This document shows positions 51,939-59,990 of a stretch of 64,000 bases of DNA, piece by piece (within the stretch, counting starts at the first letter, position 1; every line of letters begins with the position of its first letter). Below the pieces are notes generated by a model that was not told the origin of the DNA, did no database searches, and saw nothing but the letters and a program-made list of their open reading frames with translations. Position numbers and translations under genes: made by a program. The stretch comes from Minwuia thermotolerans (GTDB lineage Bacteria; Pseudomonadota; Alphaproteobacteria; Minwuiales; Minwuiaceae): positions 152,377 to 216,376 of the forward strand of contig NZ_PIGG01000065.1 in the NCBI RefSeq assembly GCF_002924445.1. The letters are read 5' to 3'.

Positions 51939-53243
51939 ATGGGTACCGAAATCGGCCTGGGCGGAATCGCCGTCCTGCTCGTACTGATCCTGCTCAGGGT
52001 GCCGATCGGCATTTCCCTGATCACCGTATCCTTCGGCGGCATCTGGATGCTCCTCGGCCCGAGGCCGGCCTGGGGCATCCTCACGGCGATCCCCTACGAC
52101 TTCGCATCCAGCTGGGCGCTGACATCGGTGCCGATGTTCCTGCTGATGGGCTTCTTCTGCTACCAGGCGGGTCTGACAACCGGCCTGTTCGACGCCGCCC
52201 GCAAGTGGCTGTCGGTGCTGCCCGGCGGGCTGGCCATCGCCTCCATCTTCGGCTCCGCCGGATTCGCGGCGGTCACGGGATCGTCGGTGGCGTGCGCGGC
52301 GGCGATGGGCAAGATCGCCGTGCCGGAAATGATGCGCTACGGCTACGACAGCCGGCTGGCCACGGGCACCGTGGCCGCCGCCGGCACGATCGGCGCGCTC
52401 ATTCCGCCTTCGATCATCATGATCATCTACGGCATCTTTGCCCAGGTGCCGATCACCGAACTGTTCCTGGGCGGCATCGCGGCGGGACTGCTCACTGCGG
52501 TGGGCTATGTCGTGGTCGTCGTTACTGTCGCCCTGCTGAAGCCCGAGATGGCGCCGCCGGTGGAGGAGCGTGTCAGCCTGGAAGAGCGCATCAGGGCGCT
52601 GGGCGAGGTCTGGCCCGTCCTGCTGCTGATCGCCGGCGTGTTCGGCGGCCTGTTCAGCGGCATCTTCACGCCGACCGAAGCCGGGGCGGCGGGCGCACTG
52701 CTGTCGATGATCATCGCCACCTTCAAGCGGACCCTCACCTGGAGGGCCTTCCGCGACGCGCTGAGGGAGACGGCGCAGACCACGGCCGCGATCTTCGTCA
52801 TCGCCATCGGCGCCAGCCTGCTGACGCGCTTTCTCACCCTCTCGGGCGCGTCGAAGTTCCTGTCCGCCTACGTGATCTCGCTCGGCGCGGATCCCCTGAT
52901 GCTCATGCTCGGTATCGCGCTGATGTACCTGGTCCTCGGCATGTTCCTGGAGCCGATCGGGGCCATGCTGCTCACCATCCCGATCCTGCTCCCGGTCATG
53001 GATTCGACCGGTCTGAGCCTTGTCTGGTTCGGCGTCGTCCTGACCAAGTTCCTGGAGATCGGCATGATCACGCCGCCTGTCGGCCTCAACGTGTTCGTCA
53101 TCAAGGGGGTCGTCGGCGAACTGACGACGACGACGCGCATCTTTCAGGGCGTGCTCTGGTTCCTGCTCGCCGACCTCGTCGTGGTTGCGATGCTGATGGC
53201 GTTCCCGGAGATCGTCCTCTACCTGCCAAGCCTCATCGAATAA
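51939..53243 (+). CDS. dctM: TRAP transporter large permease (DctM)
   Basis: A 434-residue twelve-span protein of the DctM family (GSAGFAAVTGSSVACAAAMGKIAVPEM in pieces, GTIGALIPPSIIMIIYGI, and PLVLGMFLEPIGAMLLT-like stretch). It is the Na+-coupled carrier of a TRAP system that works with the periplasmic protein encoded next. It follows the small permease with 12 nt between them. Confidence 0.95.
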   Translation: MGTEIGLGGIAVLLVLILLRVPIGISLITVSFGGIWMLLGPRPAWGILTAIPYDFASSWALTSVPMFLLMGFFCYQAGLTTGLFDAARKWLSVLPGGLAIASIFGSAGFAAVTGSSVACAAAMGKIAVPEMMRYGYDSRLATGTVAAAGTIGALIPPSIIMIIYGIFAQVPITELFLGGIAAGLLTAVGYVVVVVTVALLKPEMAPPVEERVSLEERIRALGEVWPVLLLIAGVFGGLFSGIFTPTEAGAAGALLSMIIATFKRTLTWRAFRDALRETAQTTAAIFVIAIGASLLTRFLTLSGASKFLSAYVISLGADPLMLMLGIALMYLVLGMFLEPIGAMLLTIPILLPVMDSTGLSLVWFGVVLTKFLEIGMITPPVGLNVFVIKGVVGELTTTTRIFQGVLWFLLADLVVVAMLMAFPEIVLYLPSLIE

Positions 53244-53301
53244 CGCGAAGCCGAATGATCGGACGAAACACACAACCGCTCAAACACTGGGAGAAACGTC
53301 A

Positions 53302-54423
53302 ATGAAACTCGGACGTATGATCGCGTCGACCGCGCTAGCGGCCGGACTGTTCGCCGGAACGTCGGGCGCGACGGAACTGAAGGTGTCCAGCATCCTGGCG
53401 CCCCAGGGCGCAGGTGCCCACGGCTACAACTACTTCGCCGAACAGGTGGAGAAGGAGACCAACGGCGAGGTCACCGTGCAGGTTCTCCACGGCGGCGTGT
53501 TGCTGACCCCGCTGCAGATGCTGTCCGGCCTGCCCGACGGCGTCGGCGATGTCGGCTTCCTGCTGCCGCCCTATTTCCCGGCGGAGTTTCCGGAATTCAA
53601 TCTGGCCGCCAACATGGCGATCGTCGGCGACGATGCGCTGGCGATGACCGGTGCGATCCACGAATACATCACCACCTGCGAGCCGTGCCTCGCCGAGCAT
53701 GCCCGCCACGGGCATGTCTATCTTGGTTCCTACTCGGCGACGCCCTATTACGGCCAGGGCCGCAAGGCCTACAGGACGCTGGACGAACTGAGAGGCACCA
53801 AGGTCCGGACCGCCACTGCGGCGCAGGGCCGCTGGGCCGAGCATTTCGGCGCGGTGCGCGTGGCGATCTCCGGCACCGAGGCCTTCGAGGCGATCTCCAC
53901 GGGCACCATCGACGTGACGCTGGCCGCACTGGCGGAGTTCTTCAATCTCAACCTCGCCGAGGTGAACACCCACGTGAACATGCTGCCGGTGGGCGTCTTC
54001 AACGGCAACTCGCCCTTCAGCTTCGGCGCGCCCCAGTGGGCGGACCTGACCGACGATCAGCGCGCCGCCATCCTGCGGGTGGCGCCCTATGGCGTGGCAA
54101 CCATCGTCACCGGCTATGTCCGCGACGAGGAGCGGGCCAAGGACGTCGCGAAGGAGCGTGGCATCGAACTCGTCGAGCCTTCCGAGGAACTGAAGAAGGC
54201 TTCCGAGGCCTACATCGCGACCGATGTGAAGCTCGGCCTGGAGGAAGCCGAGCGGACCACCGGGCTCGAGAACGCCCAGGCCAAGGCAGACCGCTATCTC
54301 GCCCTGATCGAGAAGTGGAAGAAGCTCACGGCCGACATCGACCGTACGAGCCCGCAGGCGTTCGGTGAACTGCTCTGGACCGAGGTCTGGAGCAAGATCG
54401 ATCCGAAGACCTACGGACTCTGA
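53302..54423 (+). CDS. dctP: TRAP transporter substrate-binding protein (DctP family)
   Basis: A 373-residue periplasmic protein with a Sec signal peptide (MKLGRMIASTALAAGLFAG, cleavage after ~A24). It keeps the TRAP-SBP features: EKETNGEVTVQVLHGG, and LRGTKVRTATAAQGRWAEHFGAV with its solute-carboxylate Arg. The ligand is an organic acid that probably feeds the downstream acyl-CoA ligase. The ATG follows GGGAGAAACGTCA. A strong hairpin lies 8 nt downstream. Confidence 0.9.
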   Translation: MKLGRMIASTALAAGLFAGTSGATELKVSSILAPQGAGAHGYNYFAEQVEKETNGEVTVQVLHGGVLLTPLQMLSGLPDGVGDVGFLLPPYFPAEFPEFNLAANMAIVGDDALAMTGAIHEYITTCEPCLAEHARHGHVYLGSYSATPYYGQGRKAYRTLDELRGTKVRTATAAQGRWAEHFGAVRVAISGTEAFEAISTGTIDVTLAALAEFFNLNLAEVNTHVNMLPVGVFNGNSPFSFGAPQWADLTDDQRAAILRVAPYGVATIVTGYVRDEERAKDVAKERGIELVEPSEELKKASEAYIATDVKLGLEEAERTTGLENAQAKADRYLALIEKWKKLTADIDRTSPQAFGELLWTEVWSKIDPKTYGL

Positions 54424-54430
54424 GGAACGG

Positions 54431-54469
54431 TCCGGGCCGCGCCCGAGTCAGTCTCGGGGGCGGCCCGGA
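54431..54469 (+). terminator. 17-bp hairpin after dctP (attenuator or mRNA stabiliser)
   Basis: TCCGGGCCGCGCCCGAG pairs with CTCGGGGGCGGCCCGGA around loop TCAGT, with one G-G mismatch. No T-run follows. As with other periplasmic binding-protein genes, it may protect the dctP message and reduce transcription of the ligase and BVMO genes. Confidence 0.6.
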
Positions 54470-54505
54470 AGCCTCCTGTAGCGCAGCACTGAATGGGAGA
54501 TCCCG

Positions 54506-56170
54506 TTGAAGCTGGAAATTCCATATCCGAAGGCCCGAGAGGACATCGTCTTCCGGGAACTGATCGACCGCCGCGCGGCGGAACATCCGGACAGGGTGTT
54601 CGCCGTCTTCGACGATGGCAGCGCCTGGACCTATGCGGATCTCCGCGCGAAGGCCGTGCACGTCGCCCGCGGCCTCGCCGCGCTGGGCGTGGGGCAGGGC
54701 GATCACGTCGTCTCCTGGCAGCCGACAGGGGCCGATGCCCTGCGCACCTTTCTGGGCGTGAGCTATCTCGGCGCCGTCTACGTCCCGTTCAATACGGCCT
54801 ACCGCGGCGGCCTGCTGGAACACGTGGTGTGGCTGTCGGACGCGAAGGTCGCGGTCGTCCACGCCGACCTGCTTGACCGCCTGGGCGAAGTGAAGCCGCA
54901 TGAACTGCAGACTGTCGTCACAATGGGCGGCCCGGCCCGGGACGTGCCGGGACTGAACGTCCTGGAGAGCGATGCGCTGGCCCCTGGCGAGGAACCGTCC
55001 GCCGGCGAGGCGCCGCCGCCGCTCGATCGCCCGATCGAGGTCTGGGACACACAGTGCCTGATATTCACGTCCGGGACCACGGGCCCGTCGAAGGGCGTGC
55101 TATCGTCCGGCAAGCAACTCGCGATCACGTCGGCCGTGCTCTACTACTGGCTCGACGGTTCGGACCGGATTCTGCTCAACCTGCCGATGTTCCATATTTC
55201 GGGAACGTCGCTGACCACCCGCGCCCTGCAGACCGGTGGCTCCCTGGCCGTCGTCGATTCCTTCCGGACGGAGGAGTTCTGGCCGATGGTCCGCCGGCTT
55301 GGCGTGACCTGCACACTGATGATGGGGTCGATGGCGTCCCTTCTGGCCAAGTTGCCCGAAACCGAGGACGAACGCGCGACGCCGCTGAAATCGATGCTTG
55401 TGGCGCCGCTTACGACCGAGGCGATCGCTTTCGCCCGGCGGGTCGGCGTCGAATGGTACACCACATTCAACATGTCGGAGATCAGTGTGCCGCTGATCTC
55501 CCGGCGCAATCCCGAGAAGGCCGGCACCTGCGGGCGTCTCCGCGAAGGCGCGGAAGTCCGCATCGTCGACGATCACGACAACGAGCTGCCTGCCGGCGCT
55601 GTGGGCGAGATGATCATCCGCGACGACGAGCCGTGGGCGCTGAATTCCGGCTACTACAAGAACCCGGAAGCCACGGCGAAGGCCTGGACGAACGGGTGGT
55701 TCCACTCCGGCGACGCGGTGATGCGCGACGCTGACGGCGACTACTTCTACGTCGACCGCAAGAAGGATGCGATCCGCCGCCGGGGCGAGAACATCTCCTC
55801 ATACGAGGTCGAGACGGAGGTCGCGGCCCACCCGGACGTGCAGGAGGCCGCCGCGATTGCCGTACCCTCCGAGCATGGCGAGGACGAAGTCATGGTGGTC
55901 GTGATTCCCGCCGCGGGCCGCAAACTCGAGCCAGCCGAGCTGGTGGAGTTCCTCGTGCCGCGCATGGCCCACTTCATGGTGCCCCGCTATGTCCGCATCG
56001 TCGACGAACTGCCGCGTACGCCAACCATGAAGGTGCGCAAGGTCGTGCTCCGCGAACAGGGCATCACCACGGACACCTTCGACAGGGAAGCGGCCGGCAT
56101 GCGCGTGCGCGGACACCGCTTCGCGCGCGGCGATGCGAATTCTGGCGGGACGGCCCGCAGTTCGGCCTAG
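54506..56170 (+). CDS. AMP-forming acyl-CoA ligase
   Basis: A 554-residue adenylate-forming ligase of the CaiC/ATP-dependent acyl-CoA ligase type. P-loop TSGTTGPSKGVLSSG is near residue 190, followed by YTTFNMSEIS, then WFHSGDAVMRDADGDYFYVDRKKDAIRRRGENISSYEVE (in pieces) as the hinge and A8 region. It activates an acid with ATP and CoA. It starts at TTG 54506 behind GGGAGA. Together with the TRAP importer it suggests uptake and CoA activation of the same acid. Confidence 0.85.
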   Translation: MKLEIPYPKAREDIVFRELIDRRAAEHPDRVFAVFDDGSAWTYADLRAKAVHVARGLAALGVGQGDHVVSWQPTGADALRTFLGVSYLGAVYVPFNTAYRGGLLEHVVWLSDAKVAVVHADLLDRLGEVKPHELQTVVTMGGPARDVPGLNVLESDALAPGEEPSAGEAPPPLDRPIEVWDTQCLIFTSGTTGPSKGVLSSGKQLAITSAVLYYWLDGSDRILLNLPMFHISGTSLTTRALQTGGSLAVVDSFRTEEFWPMVRRLGVTCTLMMGSMASLLAKLPETEDERATPLKSMLVAPLTTEAIAFARRVGVEWYTTFNMSEISVPLISRRNPEKAGTCGRLREGAEVRIVDDHDNELPAGAVGEMIIRDDEPWALNSGYYKNPEATAKAWTNGWFHSGDAVMRDADGDYFYVDRKKDAIRRRGENISSYEVETEVAAHPDVQEAAAIAVPSEHGEDEVMVVVIPAAGRKLEPAELVEFLVPRMAHFMVPRYVRIVDELPRTPTMKVRKVVLREQGITTDTFDREAAGMRVRGHRFARGDANSGGTARSSA

Positions 56171-56222
56171 GCCCGCGCCGCGCCATTCGGATTCAGGCCC
56201 GCACATCTGGGAGAGATTGATC

Positions 56223-58142
56223 ATGTCATCGAGTATGGAACGCAACACCGACGAAGCCCGTCTGTTCGAGGAGGCGGTCGCCGTCGCCAACATCCCGACG
56301 CTGCTGATGGTGCTGGTGCAGCTCACCGGCGAACTGGGCTGGCTGGAGCCGCGTTACCGGCCGTCGCGCGGGCAGGGCCTCGACGACAACGATAGCGGCG
56401 GCTTGCCCGAGGACGTTCAGCGGGAGATCCGCGAGGCGTCGCTCGAGGCGATCCTCGCCTGGCGGGCCGGCAAGCCGGTGGCGCTGCCCGATCCGGACCC
56501 GAAACTGCTGGTGAAGATGCTCTCGATCTCGATGGGCGAGCCGGTGCCGGAAGAGTACGGCGAGATGACGAAGGCGCAGCTTGGCCTCCGGCCGGTCGAG
56601 CAGGAACCGATCGAGGTCCCGGAAGGCTTCCGCGCGCTGGTGATCGGCGCCGGCGCGTCGGGCATGTGCATGGGCGTCCATCTGAAGGCCGCCGGCATTC
56701 CCTTCGAAATGATCGAGCGCAACACGGAGGTCGGCGGCGTCTGGCTGGAGAACCGCTACCCCGGCGCCGGCGTCGACACCCCGAACCACCTCTACTCGTT
56801 CTCCTTCGTGATGTGGGACTGGTCGAAGTTCTTCGCGCTCCGCGACGAGCTGAAGGCCTATCTCAATCATGTCGCCGATCATTTCGGACTGCGGGACCAC
56901 ATCCGCTTCCAGACGGAAGTGGTTTCGACCGAATGGGTCGAGGACCGCCAGCAGTGGAAGGTGACCACGCGCGACCCCTCGGGCCGCGAAGCGGTCGAGT
57001 ACGCCAACATCGTTGTCAGCGCCGCCGGCATCTTCAACCCGCCGGTCTTTCCCGACATCCCCGGCATCGACGACTTCGACGGGCCGTCCTTCCATACCTC
57101 GCGCTGGCCGGACGACCTGGACCTCAAGGGCAAGCGCGTGGCGATCATCGGCAACGGCGCGAGCGCCATGCAGATCTGCCCAGAAATCCAGCACGACGTC
57201 GAATCGCTGACCATTTACCAGCGGTCCCTGCACTGGGCGGCGCCGTTCCCGCATTTCCGCAAGCCGGTGCCGGACGCGCTCCGCTTCCTGATCCGCGAAG
57301 TGCCGCTCTATCAGGCGTGGTACCGTTGCCGCCTGGGCTGGACGTTCAACGACCGGGTTCATCCGGCATTGCAGAAGGATCCGGACTGGCCCGATCAGGA
57401 ACGCTCGCTCAACGCCATCAACGACGGCCACCGCAAGTATTTCACCAAGTACATCCGCGACGAACTGGGCGACCGCCAGGATCTGCTGGAGAAGGTCGTG
57501 CCGCCCTATCCGCCCTTCGGCAAGCGCATGCTGATGGACAATGGCTGGTTCCGGATGCTGCGCAATCCGAAGGTCGAACTGGTCACCGAGCGGATCCAGA
57601 AGGTCGACGGCAATGCGCTGGTGACCGAGGACGGCGAGCGCCGCGAGGCGGATGTCCTGATCATCGCCACCGGCTTCGACGTGCTGCGCTTCATCAACAC
57701 CTACGAAGCGCGGGGCCGGGACGGAAAGTCGCTGCGCGAGGTCTGGGACGACGACGACGCGCGCGCCTACATGGGCACGCTCGTCCCGGGCTTCCCCAAC
57801 TACTTCATCCTCTACGGGCCGAACACGCAGCCGGGCCATGGCGGCAGCCTGCTGTTCGTGATCGAGATGCAGATCAACTACATCATGGATCTGATCCGCA
57901 AGATGACGAAGCAGGACATCGGCGCGGCCGAAATCCGCAAGGACGTCCACGACGCCTACAACGCGCATGTCGAGAAGGCCCACGAGAACATGGTCTGGAC
58001 CCATCCGGGAATGCAGACCTACTACCGCAACGACAAGGGCCGCGTGACCGTCAACTTCCCCTACCGCAATGTCGACCTGTTCGAGATGACGCGCGAGGCG
58101 AAGCTGGACGAGTACGAAACGGAAAAGCGGAAGGCGGGGTAG
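56223..58142 (+). CDS. Baeyer-Villiger monooxygenase, 4-hydroxyacetophenone monooxygenase type
   Basis: A 639-residue FAD/NADPH monooxygenase with a ~135-residue N-terminal extension, as in HAPMO. The FAD motif VIGAGASGMCMG is near residue 141, the BVMO fingerprint FDGPSFHTSRWP (F-x-G-x3-H-x3-W-P) near 286, and NADPH motif IIGNGASAMQ near 308. It would oxidise a ketone to an ester. It lies 53 nt after the ligase, in the same unit as the TRAP genes. The ATG at 56223 follows GGGAGAG. Confidence 0.85.
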   Translation: MSSSMERNTDEARLFEEAVAVANIPTLLMVLVQLTGELGWLEPRYRPSRGQGLDDNDSGGLPEDVQREIREASLEAILAWRAGKPVALPDPDPKLLVKMLSISMGEPVPEEYGEMTKAQLGLRPVEQEPIEVPEGFRALVIGAGASGMCMGVHLKAAGIPFEMIERNTEVGGVWLENRYPGAGVDTPNHLYSFSFVMWDWSKFFALRDELKAYLNHVADHFGLRDHIRFQTEVVSTEWVEDRQQWKVTTRDPSGREAVEYANIVVSAAGIFNPPVFPDIPGIDDFDGPSFHTSRWPDDLDLKGKRVAIIGNGASAMQICPEIQHDVESLTIYQRSLHWAAPFPHFRKPVPDALRFLIREVPLYQAWYRCRLGWTFNDRVHPALQKDPDWPDQERSLNAINDGHRKYFTKYIRDELGDRQDLLEKVVPPYPPFGKRMLMDNGWFRMLRNPKVELVTERIQKVDGNALVTEDGERREADVLIIATGFDVLRFINTYEARGRDGKSLREVWDDDDARAYMGTLVPGFPNYFILYGPNTQPGHGGSLLFVIEMQINYIMDLIRKMTKQDIGAAEIRKDVHDAYNAHVEKAHENMVWTHPGMQTYYRNDKGRVTVNFPYRNVDLFEMTREAKLDEYETEKRKAG

Positions 58143-58466
58143 GGCGCGCTGTCAGGTCAGGGCGCCGGCGGCCGCCCCGACGGGCGGGACGGCCGGCCCT
58201 GCCCGCCGAAACCGCCCCCGGGAGATGGCCGGGCAGGCGGCCGATGAGAGGTAGAGGCGTGCCGCCGCGGCGTTTCGCATAACCCTCTTGCAAGGCGACG
58301 CGGTCTGACCATTTTATAGCGCGCGCCGAGGGCCTGTCCGGCCACGCGGCAGGAAGGCAATCCGGAAAAGCCGATGGACCCGGAAGCTGGCATGGACCGC
58401 GGCGGCGGCTGTGCCGGTGCGTGGCACAAGTCCGCCGGCCTTCCAGGGATCGACGAGACCCATCCG
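58143..58466. other. 324-nt intergenic region before opgG/D
   Basis: GC-rich DNA with several CCGCCC/GGGCGG inverted repeats near 58175-58215 that could terminate the BVMO transcript. A TTGCAA (about 58288) with TTTATA some 20 nt on is a weak promoter candidate. No convincing gene is seen. Confidence 0.4.
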
Positions 58467-59990
58467 ATGCCAGTTTCCTTGTTGCAGTCGACGCGGCGCG
58501 ACTTTATCGCCGCGCTCTCGGCCGGTCTCGGTCTGCTTGCCGTCCCGCGCGCGCTGGCGAGCCAGGCGGCGTTCTCGCCGCAGGTGGTGATCGAGGAAGC
58601 CGCGGCCCTGGCGCGGCGGGACTTCACGCCGCCCGAACGCATTCCGGAAGCTCTGTCGCGTCTGGACTATTCGACTTATCGCGGGATCCGCTTCCGCAAG
58701 AGCGAGGCGATCTGGGCGACCGCGCCCTCGCGTTTCTCGGTCGAGCTCTTCGCGCCCGGGTTCCTCTACAACGAGGGCGTCGACCTGTTCCTCGTCGAGG
58801 AGGGCGTCGCACTGCCGGTTGCCGCGAGCGCCGCGACCTTCGAGACGCCGAGGCCGGAGATCGCGGCGCTGCTCGATCGGGTGCGCCGCTTTGCCGGCTT
58901 CCGCGTGCACTATCCCATCAACCGCGACGACTATCCGGACGAGTTCCTCGTCTTTCAGGGCGCCAGCTATTTCCGCGCCGTATCCAAGGATCAGCGCTAT
59001 GGCCTGTCGGCCCGGGGTCTCGCGGTCGACGTCGCCGAGCCCGGCGGGGAGGAGTTTCCGACCTTCCGCCGCTTCTGGATCGAGCGGCCGCAGAAGGGCG
59101 CCAGCCATGTCGTGATCCACGCCTTGCTGGACAGCCGGAGCCTGACGGGCGCCTATCACTTCACGGTCCGGCCCGGCGATCCGACGACGATGGACGTGGA
59201 GGCGACCCTGTTCCCCCGCCGGACGGTCGAACATGTCGGACTCGGCGCGCTGACGTCCATGTTCATGCACGGCCCGATGGACATGGACAGCCGTCCCGAC
59301 CATCGGCCGGCAGTGCATGATTCGCTCGGTCTGGCGATGCTGACAGGCCGCGGCGAGCGGATCTGGCGGCCCCTGGCCAACCCCCGGACCCTCCAGATCG
59401 CCGCCTTCGTCGATCAGTCGCCGAAGGGCTTCGGTCTGATCCAGCGGGAGCGCGGCTTCGAGGCGTTCCAGGATCTGGAAGCGCGCTACGAACTCCGCCC
59501 GTCGGCCTGGGTCCGGCCTGTCGGGGACTGGGGACGCGGGCATGTCGTGCTGGTCGAGATCCCCTCCGACTCGGAGGCCAACGACAACATCGTCGCCTAC
59601 TGGCGCCCGGCCGAGCCGCTGCTGGAAGGGGAGACCTATGCCTATTCCTGGCAGGTGAGCTTCCCCGACGACGTTCCGCCGCCGCCGGGCCTGGCCCGCG
59701 TCATCCGCAGCGCCCAGGGCATGGCCTTCGAATCCGATGAGCGCGAGATCGTCATCGACTACGCGCCCGTGCCGGGTCTGGATCCGGCGGATCTGAGCCT
59801 CGACGTTACCTGCGTCCCCGGTGTCCTGCGACAGGCCACCGTCCACGTCAACGAGATCACCGGCGGGCTCAGGGCTGCCGTCCGGTTCGATCCCTCCGGA
59901 CAGCCCCTGAGCGAAATCCGTGTCCAGCCAAAGCGCGATGATGTCCCTGTCGGAGAGACCTGGCTCTACCGTTGGACGGCCGAGGGTTGA
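58467..59990 (+). CDS. opgD: Periplasmic glucan biosynthesis protein OpgG/OpgD
   Basis: A 507-residue protein of the MdoG/OpgG family, involved in periplasmic beta-glucan backbone synthesis. The N-terminus has a Tat signal (STRRDFIAALSAGLGLLAV, ending near ALAS), as in OpgD. The beta-sandwich domain follows (LDYSTYRGIRFRKSEAIWA, FTVRPGDPTTMDVEATLFPR in pieces). The ATG at 58467 fits the Tat motif; the in-frame ATG at 58374 is too far upstream. It overlaps opgH by about 53 nt. Whether the branch is OpgG or OpgD is uncertain; the Tat signal favours OpgD. Confidence 0.85.
   Translation: MPVSLLQSTRRDFIAALSAGLGLLAVPRALASQAAFSPQVVIEEAAALARRDFTPPERIPEALSRLDYSTYRGIRFRKSEAIWATAPSRFSVELFAPGFLYNEGVDLFLVEEGVALPVAASAATFETPRPEIAALLDRVRRFAGFRVHYPINRDDYPDEFLVFQGASYFRAVSKDQRYGLSARGLAVDVAEPGGEEFPTFRRFWIERPQKGASHVVIHALLDSRSLTGAYHFTVRPGDPTTMDVEATLFPRRTVEHVGLGALTSMFMHGPMDMDSRPDHRPAVHDSLGLAMLTGRGERIWRPLANPRTLQIAAFVDQSPKGFGLIQRERGFEAFQDLEARYELRPSAWVRPVGDWGRGHVVLVEIPSDSEANDNIVAYWRPAEPLLEGETYAYSWQVSFPDDVPPPPGLARVIRSAQGMAFESDEREIVIDYAPVPGLDPADLSLDVTCVPGVLRQATVHVNEITGGLRAAVRFDPSGQPLSEIRVQPKRDDVPVGETWLYRWTAEG

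Noticed and set aside
51264..53305. Long open frames on both strands over the TRAP permease genes (669 and 655 codons)
   Set aside because: The true frame has the DctQ and DctM motifs; the others have none.
56226..58282. 592- and 538-codon open frames over the second BVMO
   Set aside because: The real frame has FAD, NADPH and BVMO fingerprints; the others are Arg/His-rich shadows.
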